From Actinocrinis sp046724665 (GTDB lineage: Bacteria > Actinomycetota > Actinomycetes > Streptomycetales > Catenulisporaceae), in assembly GCA_046724665.1 (NCBI GenBank), contig JBKOWZ010000039.1:1-43903 (forward strand): 43,903 nucleotides of DNA, read 5' to 3'. Under the pieces are notes generated by a model that saw nothing but the letters and a program-made list of their open reading frames with translations, was not told where the DNA came from and searched no databases. The position numbers were made by a program, and so were the translations under genes. Positions 7,091 through 16,904 of the stretch are shown one piece after another. Positions within the stretch are counted from its first letter, which is position 1. Each line of letters opens with the position of its first letter.

Positions 7091-8323
7091 TCAGTATCCG
7101 GTCGGCGACCAGGGCGCGATCGCGGTGTGGAACATCGCGGCGAGCCGGGCGACGGCGCCGGGCCGGTGCTCGTCGAGCCGGCCGAGCAGCGCGTACCGGG
7201 CCGCCGAGAAGCCGCCGAGGTAGATCGAGGCGAGCACGGCCGCCGAAAGGGTGACCTCCGGGGACTCGGTGGTCGGGGCGCAGGTCGCGCCGTCCGGACC
7301 GCCGTCGAGGGCGAAGGTGCCGTCCGCGTAGCCGTCCTTGTCCACGACCCGCAGCACGATCCGGCCGGGCACCTCGTAGCGGCGGGCGGCCAGCGCGGCG
7401 GCCGGGTCGAGGACCCGCAGCCACTCGCCCTCCCACTGCTCGTCGGACCACGCGGCACGCCGGTCCACCAGCAGCTCGCGCCACAACTCGTCGATGCGCC
7501 GCAGCTCCTTGGCGACCACGTGGCTGACCCAGTCGTGGTCGGCGAGGAACTTCCACAGCCGGGCCTCGTACTCGACGTTGACGGCGAACAGGTCGAAGGC
7601 CTCGACGGTGTTGTCCGGGCGCTGCTTGGTCCAACGCTCCTCACCGAACTTGTAACGCACGAAACCGACGGCTTCGCCGTTCTCGTCGTAGCACAGGGCG
7701 TTGAGGATGTCCTTACCCTGTCCGGGCTCACCCTCGCGCGGGATAAAGCCGAGATTGCGCTCCCAGTGCACGCTCGGACGGGTGACGGCGCCCGGCGTCA
7801 GGGCACGCACCTTGTCGTAAACCGCCGGCGCCCGCTCGAGCGCCACCTGCGGCTCGACGATCTCGACGGTTCCCGGCAGCTCGCGGTTCCAGGCGGCGGC
7901 ACGCGCGTCAAGGTGCCAGGTGGCGCTCTCCGCGGCCGGGCCGAAGCCGAAGCGCGCGTAGATCGGGAACTCGGCGGCGTAGAGGCCGGAGAGCGGCTCG
8001 CCGCGCTCCTTGGCCGCGCTCAGCTCACCGGCCATCATCCGGGACAGCAGGCCGCGGCGGCGGTGCGTGGGCGCGACGGTCACCGCGCTGATGCCGTCGA
8101 GCGGCACCGAGGCGCCGCCCGGGACGGTCACCTCGAAGGAGATGCCGCGCAGGCTGCCCACCGGCCGGCCCTCGTCGAACGCGCCCCAGCAGCGGTCCAG
8201 CTCGTTCCACTTGCGCCGCCGCGGGCCGTCGCCGCGGTTCTTGGGACTGATGAAGCCGATGTCGATGGCATCGCTCCACGCATCGAACTCTTCGTCTCGC
8301 ACTCTGCGTACGTCGATTGTCAT
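7091..8323 (-). CDS. Eis-like GNAT N-acetyltransferase
   Basis: A 410-residue protein with the Eis architecture: an N-terminal GNAT domain, a second GNAT-like domain and a C-terminal sterol-carrier-like domain. The acetyl-CoA loop VAPTHRRRGLL is at residues 83-93. The chain ends in an aromatic residue (Y), as Eis proteins commonly do, where the C-terminal carboxylate takes part in catalysis. Eis enzymes acetylate aminoglycosides and other amines; the native substrate is unknown. No ribosome binding site precedes the ATG at 8323, but TACCTT (8330-8335) ends six bases before it, so the mRNA is probably leaderless. Confidence 0.88.
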   Translation of the reverse strand: MTIDVRRVRDEEFDAWSDAIDIGFISPKNRGDGPRRRKWNELDRCWGAFDEGRPVGSLRGISFEVTVPGGASVPLDGISAVTVAPTHRRRGLLSRMMAGELSAAKERGEPLSGLYAAEFPIYARFGFGPAAESATWHLDARAAAWNRELPGTVEIVEPQVALERAPAVYDKVRALTPGAVTRPSVHWERNLGFIPREGEPGQGKDILNALCYDENGEAVGFVRYKFGEERWTKQRPDNTVEAFDLFAVNVEYEARLWKFLADHDWVSHVVAKELRRIDELWRELLVDRRAAWSDEQWEGEWLRVLDPAAALAARRYEVPGRIVLRVVDKDGYADGTFALDGGPDGATCAPTTESPEVTLSAAVLASIYLGGFSAARYALLGRLDEHRPGAVARLAAMFHTAIAPWSPTGY

Positions 8324-8329
8324 GAGCGA

Positions 8330-8335
8330 AAGGTA
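8330..8335 (-). promoter_or_regulatory. -10 box of the Eis-like gene (leaderless)
   Basis: TACCTT on the minus strand fits TANNNT and ends six bases before the ATG at 8323, placing the transcription start at or next to the start codon. No convincing -35 box is visible. Confidence 0.4.
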
Positions 8336-8365
8336 GCCCCGCGTTCAGACAACCCGCGACTGGAT

Positions 8366-9598
8366 TTACGCGGGCCGAAGCGCCGCCGAGCCGAGGGCGA
8401 TACCCGTCGCGACCACGGCAGTCACCCAGAACGCGAAGGGCAGCGAGACGGCTGATCCGAGCACGCCGACCGAGGGACCGGCGATCAGCCCGGCGCCGTA
8501 CATGATGGTGGCGATGCCCGCGACGGACGCTTCCGCGTCGCCGCCGAGGCGGCCTGCGGCGGCGAAGGCCAGCGGTACCGAGGTCGCGATGCCCAGGCCG
8601 ATCGCGGCGAAGCCGACGATGCACAGGACCTGCCCGGTCGAGAGCGCCACCAGGACGGCGCCCGCGACCGCGATGACGCCGCCGGTGCGGACCGTGGCGA
8701 CCGGGCCGAAGCGGCGGGCGATCGCGTCGCCGGTCAGCCGGCCGAGGGCGAGGGTCGCGGAGAAGCCGGTGAGGCTGTAGGCGCCGAGCGCGGCGCTGGC
8801 GTGCGCGATGTGGATGAGGTAGACGGCGCACCAGGTGTTGGCGGCCCCCTCGGCGAAGATCCCGCAGAACCCGACGATGCCGATGATCAGGATCGCCCGG
8901 GACGGCAGGGCATAGCGCGGCGGCCGCACGTCGGCGGCCGCGGGGTCGTCGGGCGGCAGCAGGCCGCAGGACGCGACGCCGACGACGGCGAACGCGACGG
9001 CGGTGATCGTGAACTCGGTGGGAGCACTGATCCCGGCCCCGGCGCACAGGCCGCCGAGCACCGAGCCGACGATCATGCCGACCGCCCACAGACCGTGGAA
9101 CCCGGACATGATCGATCGGCCGAGCCGCCGCTCGATGCGTACCGCGTGCGCGTTCATCGCCACGTCGGCGCATCCGGCCGTCGCGCCGACAACGAACATC
9201 ACGGCAGCGAACGTCCAAGCGTCCGGCATCAGTGCGGGGAAGGCCAGCGAGAGACAGAAGAGCGCGATCAGAATCCGCATGCCGGTGCGCGCGCCGTAGC
9301 GGTGCACCATGCGGCCGGTGGCGGGCATCGCGGCCAACGCACCGACGGTCTGCGTAATCAGCGCCGCGCCGAGTACGCCCGTACTGGCGTGGATGTTCGT
9401 CTGGATCCACGGCAGGCGCGCGGCGATCGTGCCCGAGATCACGCCGTGGACGGCGAAGATCAGGCTCACCGCGAGCCGACCGCGCACCTTCTGCGCACCG
9501 GACGATGCGAATGGAACCGCGATCACCGCTTCTGCGCCCACAGCGCACCCTCCCGAGCTCGGCGACGGCGGCTTCAACCCCTCGGCCTCGGGACTCAC
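8366..9598 (-). CDS. MFS transporter
   Basis: A 410-residue polytopic protein with about twelve hydrophobic segments, a motif A-like loop GRMVHRYGARTGMR after the second helix, and a glycine-rich repeat in the second half (ARRFGPVATVRTGG). This is the organisation of a drug or metabolite:H+ exporter of the major facilitator superfamily. The GTG at 9598 has no good ribosome binding site, and an inverted repeat overlaps it; a GTG about 20 codons downstream (VGAEAV) is an alternative. The gene begins 17 bases after the gtrA stop and could be cotranscribed with it. The substrate is unknown. Confidence 0.87.
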   Translation of the reverse strand: MSPEAEGLKPPSPSSGGCAVGAEAVIAVPFASSGAQKVRGRLAVSLIFAVHGVISGTIAARLPWIQTNIHASTGVLGAALITQTVGALAAMPATGRMVHRYGARTGMRILIALFCLSLAFPALMPDAWTFAAVMFVVGATAGCADVAMNAHAVRIERRLGRSIMSGFHGLWAVGMIVGSVLGGLCAGAGISAPTEFTITAVAFAVVGVASCGLLPPDDPAAADVRPPRYALPSRAILIIGIVGFCGIFAEGAANTWCAVYLIHIAHASAALGAYSLTGFSATLALGRLTGDAIARRFGPVATVRTGGVIAVAGAVLVALSTGQVLCIVGFAAIGLGIATSVPLAFAAAGRLGGDAEASVAGIATIMYGAGLIAGPSVGVLGSAVSLPFAFWVTAVVATGIALGSAALRPA

Positions 9599-9613
9599 CT
9601 TAACAGTTAGGTT
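9597..9613. promoter_or_regulatory. Imperfect palindrome CCTTAAC-A-GTTAGG at the MFS start
   Basis: TAAC and GTTA flank a single A, with CC and GG further out and one unpaired T. It fills the 17-base gap between the gtrA stop and the MFS start codon and overlaps the latter. The form suits a TetR/MarR-type operator, but no regulator gene is adjacent. Confidence 0.3.
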
Positions 9614-9615
9614 CC

Positions 9616-10200
9616 CTACGAGATAGCGGTTTTCGCGACCTTCACGGTGCCGGACTCCACGGTCTCAGTCCCCGCGGTGTCAGTCGCCACGGTCTCAGTC
9701 CCCACAGCGCCGGTCTCAACAGCGCCGCCTTCCAACGCGCCGTTCACGGTCACCGCGTCGTCCTGCGGCTTGCGCGCCTCGGGGAACACCCACGCGTGCA
9801 TCGCCCAGAACCGGAAGAGGCTGCCGAGCCCCTGGCCGAAGATGAACTGCGCGACGTTGGCGGCGATCAGCGACTTGAAACCGAGTACGTGCTCGTTGAA
9901 CGCGACGCAGACCGCGATGATCCCCATCGCGATGCCGGAGACCAGCAGGTACAGCGCGATCTCCGTGGAGGACTGTCGCAGGTCGCGATGCCGGAACACC
10001 CAGTACCGGTTGCCGATGTAGCCCACGACCGTGCCGACCGCTGTGCCGGAGAGCGAGCCCCACACCTTGGGCGCGTGAAACTCGCCGATGACCACGTTGA
10101 AGGTGATGATGTCACAGGTCACGCCGACGAGGCCGACGACGCCGAAGCCGATGAGCTCTCGCCACAGATGCCGGACGAACCGGACGATCCAGCTGATCAC
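9616..10200 (-). CDS. GtrA family membrane protein
   Basis: A 194-residue protein with four predicted membrane helices between residues about 10 and 140, including FGVVGLVGVTCDI and the conserved GTAVGTVVGYIGNRYWVF segment typical of GtrA. The family is linked to transfer of lipid-linked sugars across the membrane during cell-surface glycan assembly. The GTG at 10200 has GGGGGG close upstream. The last 50 residues are a repetitive threonine/valine/glutamate tail outside the usual family length (about 130-150), containing GTETV twice at a ten-residue period. The gene follows aspS after a 165-base structured gap. Confidence 0.87.
   Translation of the reverse strand: MISWIVRFVRHLWRELIGFGVVGLVGVTCDIITFNVVIGEFHAPKVWGSLSGTAVGTVVGYIGNRYWVFRHRDLRQSSTEIALYLLVSGIAMGIIAVCVAFNEHVLGFKSLIAANVAQFIFGQGLGSLFRFWAMHAWVFPEARKPQDDAVTVNGALEGGAVETGAVGTETVATDTAGTETVESGTVKVAKTAIS
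9657..9703. repeat. 17-bp direct repeat, period 30 bp, in the gtrA tail
   Basis: The same 17-base block, beginning CCACGGTCTCAG, occurs at 9657-9673 and 9687-9703. The 30-base period equals ten codons and gives two GTETV units in the GtrA tail, which suggests growth by in-frame tandem duplication. Confidence 0.7.
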
Positions 10201-10257
10201 GCGTTCCCCCCAGGGTCACGCACGGAGACTCCTACACCGGCTGCCGCGTACACCGGT

Positions 10258-10328
10258 TACCGCGCCCGACGCGGTACGCCACTCCGCACTCTCAATTCCT
10301 TTGTCAGGTACCAGTGTGGCGTACCGCG
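10258..10328 (-). other. Three-arm structured element between aspS and gtrA
   Basis: A 13-base arm, CGCGGTACGCCAC (10270-10282), can pair either with a perfect complement at 10316-10328 (33-base loop) or, through its first seven bases, with TACCGCG at 10258-10264 (five-base loop). The two pairings exclude each other. No U tract follows. It could be a terminator, an attenuator-like switch between aspS and gtrA, or a regulator site. Confidence 0.45.
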
Positions 10329-10365
10329 CCGTCGTAGGTCGTCATACCGAGGTATACATCGAGCC

Positions 10366-12168
10366 TCACTCCACGGACGCAGCAGGCTCCGATACAGCAC
10401 CGTCCGACGCAGCAGGCTCCTTCGCCTTGGCGTCGATCCCGGCCTCCTTGCGCTGGGCGGTGGTGATCGGGGTCGGCGCACCGGTCAGCGGGTCGCCGCC
10501 GGAGGCCGTCTTCGGGAAGGCGATCACGTCGCGGATGGTGTCCGCGCCGGTCAGCAGTGCCACGAGGCGGTCGAGGCCGAGCGCGATGCCACCGTGCGGC
10601 GGCGGCCCGTAGTTGAACGCGTCCAGCAGGAAGCCGAACTTCGAGCGCGCCTCCTGTTCGGACAGCCCGATCGCGGCGAAGGCCCGCTCCTGGACGTCCT
10701 TGCGGTGGATACGGATCGAGCCGCCGCCGATCTCGGTGCCGTTGAGCACGAGGTCGTAGGCGTTGGACAGCGCGGTGCCCGGCTCCTTGTCGAAGGTGTC
10801 GAGGCTGTCGGGCGTCGGTGCGGTGAAGGGGTGGTGCACGGCGGTCCAGCCGACCTGCTCGCCCTTCTCGTCCTCGACCGGCTCGAACATCGGGAAGTCC
10901 ACCACCCACAGGAACTTCCACTCGCCCTCGCGGATGAGCGAGCAGCGCCGGGCGATCTCCAGGCGGGCCGCGCCGAGCAGCTCCTGCGACGGCGTGCGCC
11001 GGCCCGCGGCGAAGAACACCGCGTCGCCGTCTGACGCGCCGACAGCCTCCTTGAGCCCGGCCAGATGCGCCGGCGAGAGGTTCTTCGCCACCGGGCCCTT
11101 CGGCTCGCCGCTCTCGGGGTCGAAGACCACGTACGCCAGGCCCCGGGCTCCGCGCGCCTTGGCCCAGTCCTGCCAGCCGTCGAGTTCCTTGCGGGTCTGC
11201 GCGGCGCCGCCGGGCATGACCACGGCGCCGACGTACGGCGCCTGGAAGACGCGGAACTCGGAGCCGGCGAAGTACTCGGTCAGCTCGACCAGTTCCAGCT
11301 CGAAACGCAGGTCCGGCTTGTCGGAGCCGTAACGCGCCATCGCCTCGGCGTAAGTCAGCCGGGGCAGCGGTACCGGGATCTCGGCGCCCAGCACGTCGCG
11401 CCACACGCGCGCGACGACCGCCTCGCCGACCTTGATGACGTCCTCCTGGTCGGCAAAGGACATCTCGATGTCGAGCTGCGTGAACTCCGGCTGGCGGTCG
11501 GCGCGGAAGTCCTCGTCACGGAAGCAGCGGGCGATCTGGTAGTACCGCTCCATCCCGGCGACCATCAGCAGTTGCTTGAACAGCTGAGGCGACTGCGGCA
11601 GTGCGTACCACGTCCCGGGCTGCAAACGCACCGGCACGAGGAAGTCGCGCGCGCCCTCAGGCGTCGAACGCGTGAGGTAAGGCGTCTCGATGTCCAGGAA
11701 GCCGAGGTCGTCCATCACATCGCGGATGACCTTGGTGGCCTTGGCGCGCGTGCGCAGGTTGTACGCCATGTCGTCGCGCCGCAGGTCGAGGTAGCGGTAC
11801 TTCAGCCGCACCTCCTCGTTGATGTTCGCGCTCTTGCGCTCATCGGTCGGGAAGGGCAGCGGCGCGGACTCGGAGAGCACTTCGACGGTGTCCACGACGA
11901 CCTCGACGTCACCGGTCGGCAGGTCCGGGTTCGCGTTGCCCTCGGGCCGCTCACGCACCTCACCGGTCGCGGTGACGCAGTACTCGTTGCGCAGGTCGTG
12001 TACTGCCTCGGACTCGCGCACGACGACCTGCACGACACCCGAGCCGTCACGCAGGTCGATGAAGGTCACGCCGCCGTGATCACGCCGCCGGGCCACCCAC
12101 CCGGCCAGGGTGACGGTGCTTCCGGCGTCGGAGGCCCGCAGGCTCCCCGCCTCGCGCGTGCGGATCAC
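10366..12168 (-). CDS. aspS: Aspartyl-tRNA synthetase
   Basis: A 600-residue class II synthetase of the bacterial AspRS type. It has an N-terminal OB-fold anticodon-binding domain (about 1-110), motif 2 around FRDEDFRADRQPEFTQLDIEMSF, a GAD-type insertion in the middle, and motif 3 GIALGLDRLV near residue 550. It charges tRNA-Asp with aspartate in the cytosol. In organisms without AsnRS it is non-discriminating and works with GatCAB; the sequence alone does not settle this. The GTG start at 12168 overlaps the hisS stop (GTGA), so the two synthetases are translationally coupled. A short alanine/serine/glutamate-rich tail follows the catalytic core. Confidence 0.97.
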   Translation of the reverse strand: MIRTREAGSLRASDAGSTVTLAGWVARRRDHGGVTFIDLRDGSGVVQVVVRESEAVHDLRNEYCVTATGEVRERPEGNANPDLPTGDVEVVVDTVEVLSESAPLPFPTDERKSANINEEVRLKYRYLDLRRDDMAYNLRTRAKATKVIRDVMDDLGFLDIETPYLTRSTPEGARDFLVPVRLQPGTWYALPQSPQLFKQLLMVAGMERYYQIARCFRDEDFRADRQPEFTQLDIEMSFADQEDVIKVGEAVVARVWRDVLGAEIPVPLPRLTYAEAMARYGSDKPDLRFELELVELTEYFAGSEFRVFQAPYVGAVVMPGGAAQTRKELDGWQDWAKARGARGLAYVVFDPESGEPKGPVAKNLSPAHLAGLKEAVGASDGDAVFFAAGRRTPSQELLGAARLEIARRCSLIREGEWKFLWVVDFPMFEPVEDEKGEQVGWTAVHHPFTAPTPDSLDTFDKEPGTALSNAYDLVLNGTEIGGGSIRIHRKDVQERAFAAIGLSEQEARSKFGFLLDAFNYGPPPHGGIALGLDRLVALLTGADTIRDVIAFPKTASGGDPLTGAPTPITTAQRKEAGIDAKAKEPAASDGAVSEPAASVE

Positions 12169-13427
12169 GACAGCTTCTCCTTAATCATCGGGACAACCCT
12201 GTCCAACGGCACGGGGACCTGCTCCCCGCTCTCCAGGTCCTTCAGCTGCACCGCGTCGGCGGTCAGATCGCGCTCGCCGGCGATGAGCGCGTACCGCGCG
12301 CCCGACCGGTCCGCGGCCTTCATCGCGCCCTTGAGGCCCTTGCCGCCGAACGCGAAGTCCGCGCGCACGCCCTCGCGCCGCAGCGTGAGCACGAGGCTGA
12401 ACAGCATCTGCCGGGCCGCCTCGCCGAGCGGCACCGCGAACACGTCCACCGCGCGGCTGGAACCCGGCGGCGTGACGCCCTCCGCCTCCAGCGCAAGCAC
12501 CGTGCGGTCCACGCCGAGCGCCCAGCCGACCGAGGGCAGCGGCGGCCCGCCGATCTCCTCCGACAGGCCGTCGTACCGTCCGCCGCCGCCGATCGCGGAC
12601 TGCGCGCCGAGCCCGTCGTGGATGAACTCGAACGTGGTGCGGGTGTAGTAGTCCAGGCCGCGCACCAGCTTCGCGTCGTCCTCGAACGCGACGCCGCCGA
12701 TGGTCAGCAGCGCCTGGACCTCCTCGTGGTACGCCTTGCACGCGTCGCAGAGGTAGTCCGGGATCACCGGGGCGCCCGCCAGCTGCGCGCGCACCTCGGG
12801 CCGCTTGTCATCGAGCACGCGCAGCGGGTTGATGTCGATCCTGGCCCGCGTCTCCTCGTCGAGGTCCAGTCCGCGCAGGAACTGCTGCAACGCGGCGCGG
12901 TAGACGGGGCGGCACTCCTTGTCGCCGAGCGTGTTGAGCAGCAGCCGCACCTGGCTCAGCCCCAGATCCCGGAACGCGTCCGCGGCCAGGGTGATGATCT
13001 CGACATCGACCAGCGGATCCTCGGCGCCCAACACCTCGGCACCGACCTGCGAGAAGTGCCGGTAGCGGCCCTTCTGCGGCCGCTCGTAGCGGTAGTACGA
13101 GCCGGAGTAGTACAGCTTCACCGGCAGCGCGCCCTTGTCCAGGTTGTGCTGCAACACGGCGCGTACCACCGGGGCGGTGCCCTCAGGCCGCAGCGTGAGC
13201 GAGTCGCCGCCGCGGGTGGTGAAGGTGTACATCTCCTTGGTCACGATGTCGCTGGACTCGCCGACGCCGCGCTTGAACAGGGCCGTGTCCTCGAACGCGG
13301 GCGTCTCGACGTATCCGTATCCGGCGCGCCGCACCACGGCGGCCATGGCCTCGCGCACCGCGAGGAAGGCCGCGGAGTCCGGCGGAATCAGGTCGAAGGT
13401 CCCCTTCGGGGACTGAAAGGTGCTCAC
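12165..13427 (-). CDS. hisS: Histidyl-tRNA synthetase
   Basis: A 420-residue class II synthetase. The HisRS signatures are LVRGLDYYTRTTFEF (histidine A motif), motif 2 in the YYSGSYYRYERPQKGRYRHF region, and a C-terminal anticodon-binding domain. The start is the GTG at 13427 (MSTFQSPKGTFD, matching the usual family N-terminus); its ribosome binding site is weak. It lies 60 bases downstream of the metallo-hydrolase gene and directly overlaps aspS. The order hydrolase-hisS is conserved in actinobacteria. Confidence 0.97.
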   Translation of the reverse strand: MSTFQSPKGTFDLIPPDSAAFLAVREAMAAVVRRAGYGYVETPAFEDTALFKRGVGESSDIVTKEMYTFTTRGGDSLTLRPEGTAPVVRAVLQHNLDKGALPVKLYYSGSYYRYERPQKGRYRHFSQVGAEVLGAEDPLVDVEIITLAADAFRDLGLSQVRLLLNTLGDKECRPVYRAALQQFLRGLDLDEETRARIDINPLRVLDDKRPEVRAQLAGAPVIPDYLCDACKAYHEEVQALLTIGGVAFEDDAKLVRGLDYYTRTTFEFIHDGLGAQSAIGGGGRYDGLSEEIGGPPLPSVGWALGVDRTVLALEAEGVTPPGSSRAVDVFAVPLGEAARQMLFSLVLTLRREGVRADFAFGGKGLKGAMKAADRSGARYALIAGERDLTADAVQLKDLESGEQVPVPLDRVVPMIKEKLS

Positions 13428-13487
13428 TGCGCAGGTGTCCGTCTTCTCGTCGTCGCAGCGTCTCTCGTCACTGCATCGTCATCGTCG

Positions 13488-14201
13488 TCACAGGCCGGGC
13501 CGCGCGGAGCCGGCGTCCCTGAACCCTCTCAGGAACGGGTTCGACGCGCGCTCGCGGCCGATGGTGGTCTGGGGCCCGTGTCCGGGCAGCACGATGGTGT
13601 CGTCCCGCAGCGGGAGCGCGACGCGGGCGAGCGACTCGACGATCGCGCGCGGGTCGCCCCCGGGCAGGTCGGTGCGGCCGATGGAGCCAGCGAACAGCAG
13701 GTCCCCGGTGAACAGGACGTCCACCTCGCGGTCGGCGTCCGGGACGTCGGGCAGCCTGAACGTCACCGACCCCCCGGTATGGCCCGGCGCGTGGTTGACC
13801 ACGAAGTCGATCCCGAGCGCGCCCTCGAAGCCGAGCCGCTGGCCATCCTTCAGCTCCCGGACGTCGGACGGCTCGGTGAACACCGCGCCGCCCAGGATCG
13901 CCGAGGCGTTCGCGACGCCGAGCGAGGCACCCGGATCGGTCAGCATGTACCGGTCGTCGGGGTGGATGAACGCGGGGATGTCGTGCGCGCCGCACACCGG
14001 CGTCACGGACCACGTGTGGTCGTAGTGCCCGTGCGTAAGGAGGACGGCGGCCGGCTTGAGGTTGTGCTGTCTGAGAGTTTCCTCGATCAGCGGCGCCGCG
14101 TCCTGGCCCGGGTCGATCACGACGCAGCGCTCGTTCGGCCCCGGCGCCACCACGAAGCAGTTGGCGGCGATGGGACCGGCTGGGAACCCTGCGATCAGCA
14201 C
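13488..14201 (-). CDS. MBL-fold metallo-hydrolase (glyoxalase II-like)
   Basis: A 237-residue metallo-beta-lactamase-fold hydrolase. The metal-binding THGHYDH motif is at residues 56-62, followed by the APGHTGGS histidine, a GD pair (FTGDLLF) and a C-terminal PGHGPQT histidine, so both zinc sites look complete. Proteins at this place before hisS are usually annotated as glyoxalase II-like hydroxyacyl hydrolases; the true substrate is not evident. The start is the GTG at 14201 with GAGGA upstream. It is divergent from the PPIase gene across a 229-base gap. Confidence 0.92.
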   Translation of the reverse strand: MLIAGFPAGPIAANCFVVAPGPNERCVVIDPGQDAAPLIEETLRQHNLKPAAVLLTHGHYDHTWSVTPVCGAHDIPAFIHPDDRYMLTDPGASLGVANASAILGGAVFTEPSDVRELKDGQRLGFEGALGIDFVVNHAPGHTGGSVTFRLPDVPDADREVDVLFTGDLLFAGSIGRTDLPGGDPRAIVESLARVALPLRDDTIVLPGHGPQTTIGRERASNPFLRGFRDAGSARPGL

Positions 14202-14339
14202 GTGCGTCCAGTCCTCTGCGGGTTTGCGGGCGTTGCGGGTGTGGGCAGCGAAGACGGTTCAGGCAAGCCTACCGGCGCCACGCCGCCGATCGCGAACCGG
14301 AAAACCGGCCCGGCGCGCGTGCCGCGCGCACGCAGAACG

Positions 14340-14367
14340 TTGCGTCTTCAGGACGTGCCCGTACACT
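14340..14367 (+). promoter_or_regulatory. Promoter of the cyclophilin gene
   Basis: TTGCGT (14340-14345) and TACACT (14362-14367) are separated by 16 bases, a plausible housekeeping -35/-10 pair about 60 bases before the GTG at 14431. Confidence 0.5.
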
Positions 14368-14430
14368 CTGCACGCGGGCAGCGATGACACGGGCCGTGCG
14401 TCGATGAGGACTGTGCGAGGAGAGGGAAAC

Positions 14431-15270
<840 letters not shown>

Positions 15271-15294
15271 TCGCGGGCATCGCCGGACTCCAGC

Positions 15295-15309
15295 GCGGGC
15301 TTCGCCCGC
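15295..15309 (+). terminator. Short hairpin after the cyclophilin gene
   Basis: GCGGGC-ttc-GCCCGC forms a six-base stem 25 bases after the stop. A CCTCCGGAGG palindrome followed by TTTT lies at 15321-15334 and may add to termination. Both are modest structures. The rest of 15271-15491 holds no gene. Confidence 0.35.
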
Positions 15310-15491
15310 CGCGGCGGCGGCCTCCGGAGGTTTTACCGACTGTCCGGGGGCCGTCGTTGCTTGTAGAGTGCCCTGCGCCTGTTGTATTCGCGGCGCCGCG
15401 ATGAAGATGGAACTACGTCGGTTCACCGCAGTACCGTGACGCAAGGGCCGCGTCGCCGCATCGATCATGGTTCACGTCCAAGGAGGGCACC

Positions 15492-16886
15492 GTGTCCGAA
15501 GGACCGGAGCAGCCGGAGCAGACCGCCAGCGCCGAGCCGGAGCCCGACGTGCCGGGCGGCGGCGTCCCCGCCGAGCCCGCCGCCGCTGCGGCGGACGCGT
15601 CGGAGGCGAATGCGCAGGCGGCGCAGACTCAGGCAGCGGGCGCGGGCACAGGCACGCAGGCGGCGAGCGAGTGGGGCCGGGTCGCCGAGGACGGCTCGGT
15701 GTACGTGCGCACGGCCGAGGGCGAGCGGCAGATCGGCTCCTGGGCGGCCGGCACCCCCGAGGAGGGCCTGGCGTTCTACCAGCGCAAGTTCGACGGCATC
15801 AAGGCCGAGGTCGAGCTGCTGGAGAAGCGGCTGACCACCGCCAACCTGGACGCCAAGGACGCCGACGCGAGCATCGCGAAGCTGCGCGAGCAGCTGGTCG
15901 AGCCGCACGCGATCGGCGACCTCAACGCGCTGCGCGCCCGCTTGGACAAGCTCGGCGAGCTCGCCGAGCAGCGCCGCGCGGCCAAGCGCGAGGCGCGGGC
16001 GAAGCAGCAGGCCGAGGCCGCCGCGCACAAGGAGCGCATCGTCGCCGAGGCGGAGGCCCTCTCCCAGTCCGGCGAGTGGAAGGCCACCGGGGAGCGACTG
16101 CGCGCGCTGGTGGACGAGTGGAAGAGCGTGCCGCGGCTCGACCGCAAGGCGGACGACGAGCTGTGGAGCCGGTTCAGCACGGCCCGCTCGGCGTTCGCCA
16201 AGCGCCGCAAGACCCACTTCGCGCAGCTCGACGCCGAGCGCGAGGAGGTGCGCGTGCGCAAGGAGTCCCTGGTCGAGGAGGCGGAGAGCCTGGCCGAATC
16301 GACCGATTGGGCGAACACCGCGCAGCGCTTCCGCGACCTGATGAAGCAGTGGAAGGCGGCGGGCCGGGCCCAGCGCGAGGTCGAGGACAAGCTCTGGGAG
16401 CGCTTCAAGACCGCGCAGGACACCTTCTTCACCGCGAGAAACGCGGACCTGGACCAGCGCGACGCGGGCTTCCGGGAGAACCAGACCCGCAAGGAGGAGC
16501 TGCTCGCCGAGGCGCAGAAGCTGCTCCCGGTGACCGACCTCAGGCAGGCCCGCCAGGCGCTGAGGGGCATCCAGGCGCGCTGGGAGGAGATCGGCCCGGT
16601 CCCCCGCGAGACCAAGCCCCGCCTCGAAGGTGCCCTGCGCGACGTGGAGCGCGCCGTGGCCGACGCCGAACAGGCCGAGTGGAAGCGCACCAACCCCGAG
16701 GCCCGCGCCCGCGCCGAGGCCACCGTCCGCCAGCTCGAGGCGTCCATCGCCAAGTTCGAGAAGGAGCTGGACAAGGCCCGCACCGCCGGCCAGCAGCGCA
16801 AGGTGGACGACGCCGAGGCCGCCTTGACCGCCCGCCGCGAATGGCTGGCCCAGGCCCGCGCCGCCCTCGACGAGTTCACCCGCTGA
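15492..16886 (+). CDS. DUF349 domain-containing coiled-coil protein
   Basis: A 464-residue protein. The first 55 residues are proline-, alanine- and glutamate-rich and probably disordered. The remainder is almost entirely helical, charged and repetitive, with repeated DUF349 units recognisable by recurring W-K-x-x-(P/G)-R-x-x-(E/D)-x-x-LW-x-RF patterns (for example WKSVPRLDRKADDELWSRF and WKAAGRAQREVEDKLWERF). DUF349 proteins have no firm biochemical function. The GTG at 15492 has the near-ideal AAGGAGG just upstream. The gene neighbours rel and a cyclophilin gene in many actinobacteria. It is convergent with the Uma2-like gene and separated from it by a strong hairpin. Confidence 0.9.
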   Translation: MSEGPEQPEQTASAEPEPDVPGGGVPAEPAAAAADASEANAQAAQTQAAGAGTGTQAASEWGRVAEDGSVYVRTAEGERQIGSWAAGTPEEGLAFYQRKFDGIKAEVELLEKRLTTANLDAKDADASIAKLREQLVEPHAIGDLNALRARLDKLGELAEQRRAAKREARAKQQAEAAAHKERIVAEAEALSQSGEWKATGERLRALVDEWKSVPRLDRKADDELWSRFSTARSAFAKRRKTHFAQLDAEREEVRVRKESLVEEAESLAESTDWANTAQRFRDLMKQWKAAGRAQREVEDKLWERFKTAQDTFFTARNADLDQRDAGFRENQTRKEELLAEAQKLLPVTDLRQARQALRGIQARWEEIGPVPRETKPRLEGALRDVERAVADAEQAEWKRTNPEARARAEATVRQLEASIAKFEKELDKARTAGQQRKVDDAEAALTARREWLAQARAALDEFTR

Positions 16887-16904
16887 TCCGGCCACGAGCT
16901 CTCA

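Noticed and set aside
15357..15380. Promoter for the DUF349 gene (TTGCTT...TGTATT or TAGAGT)
   Set aside because: Spacing and hexamers are poor in every alignment I tried.
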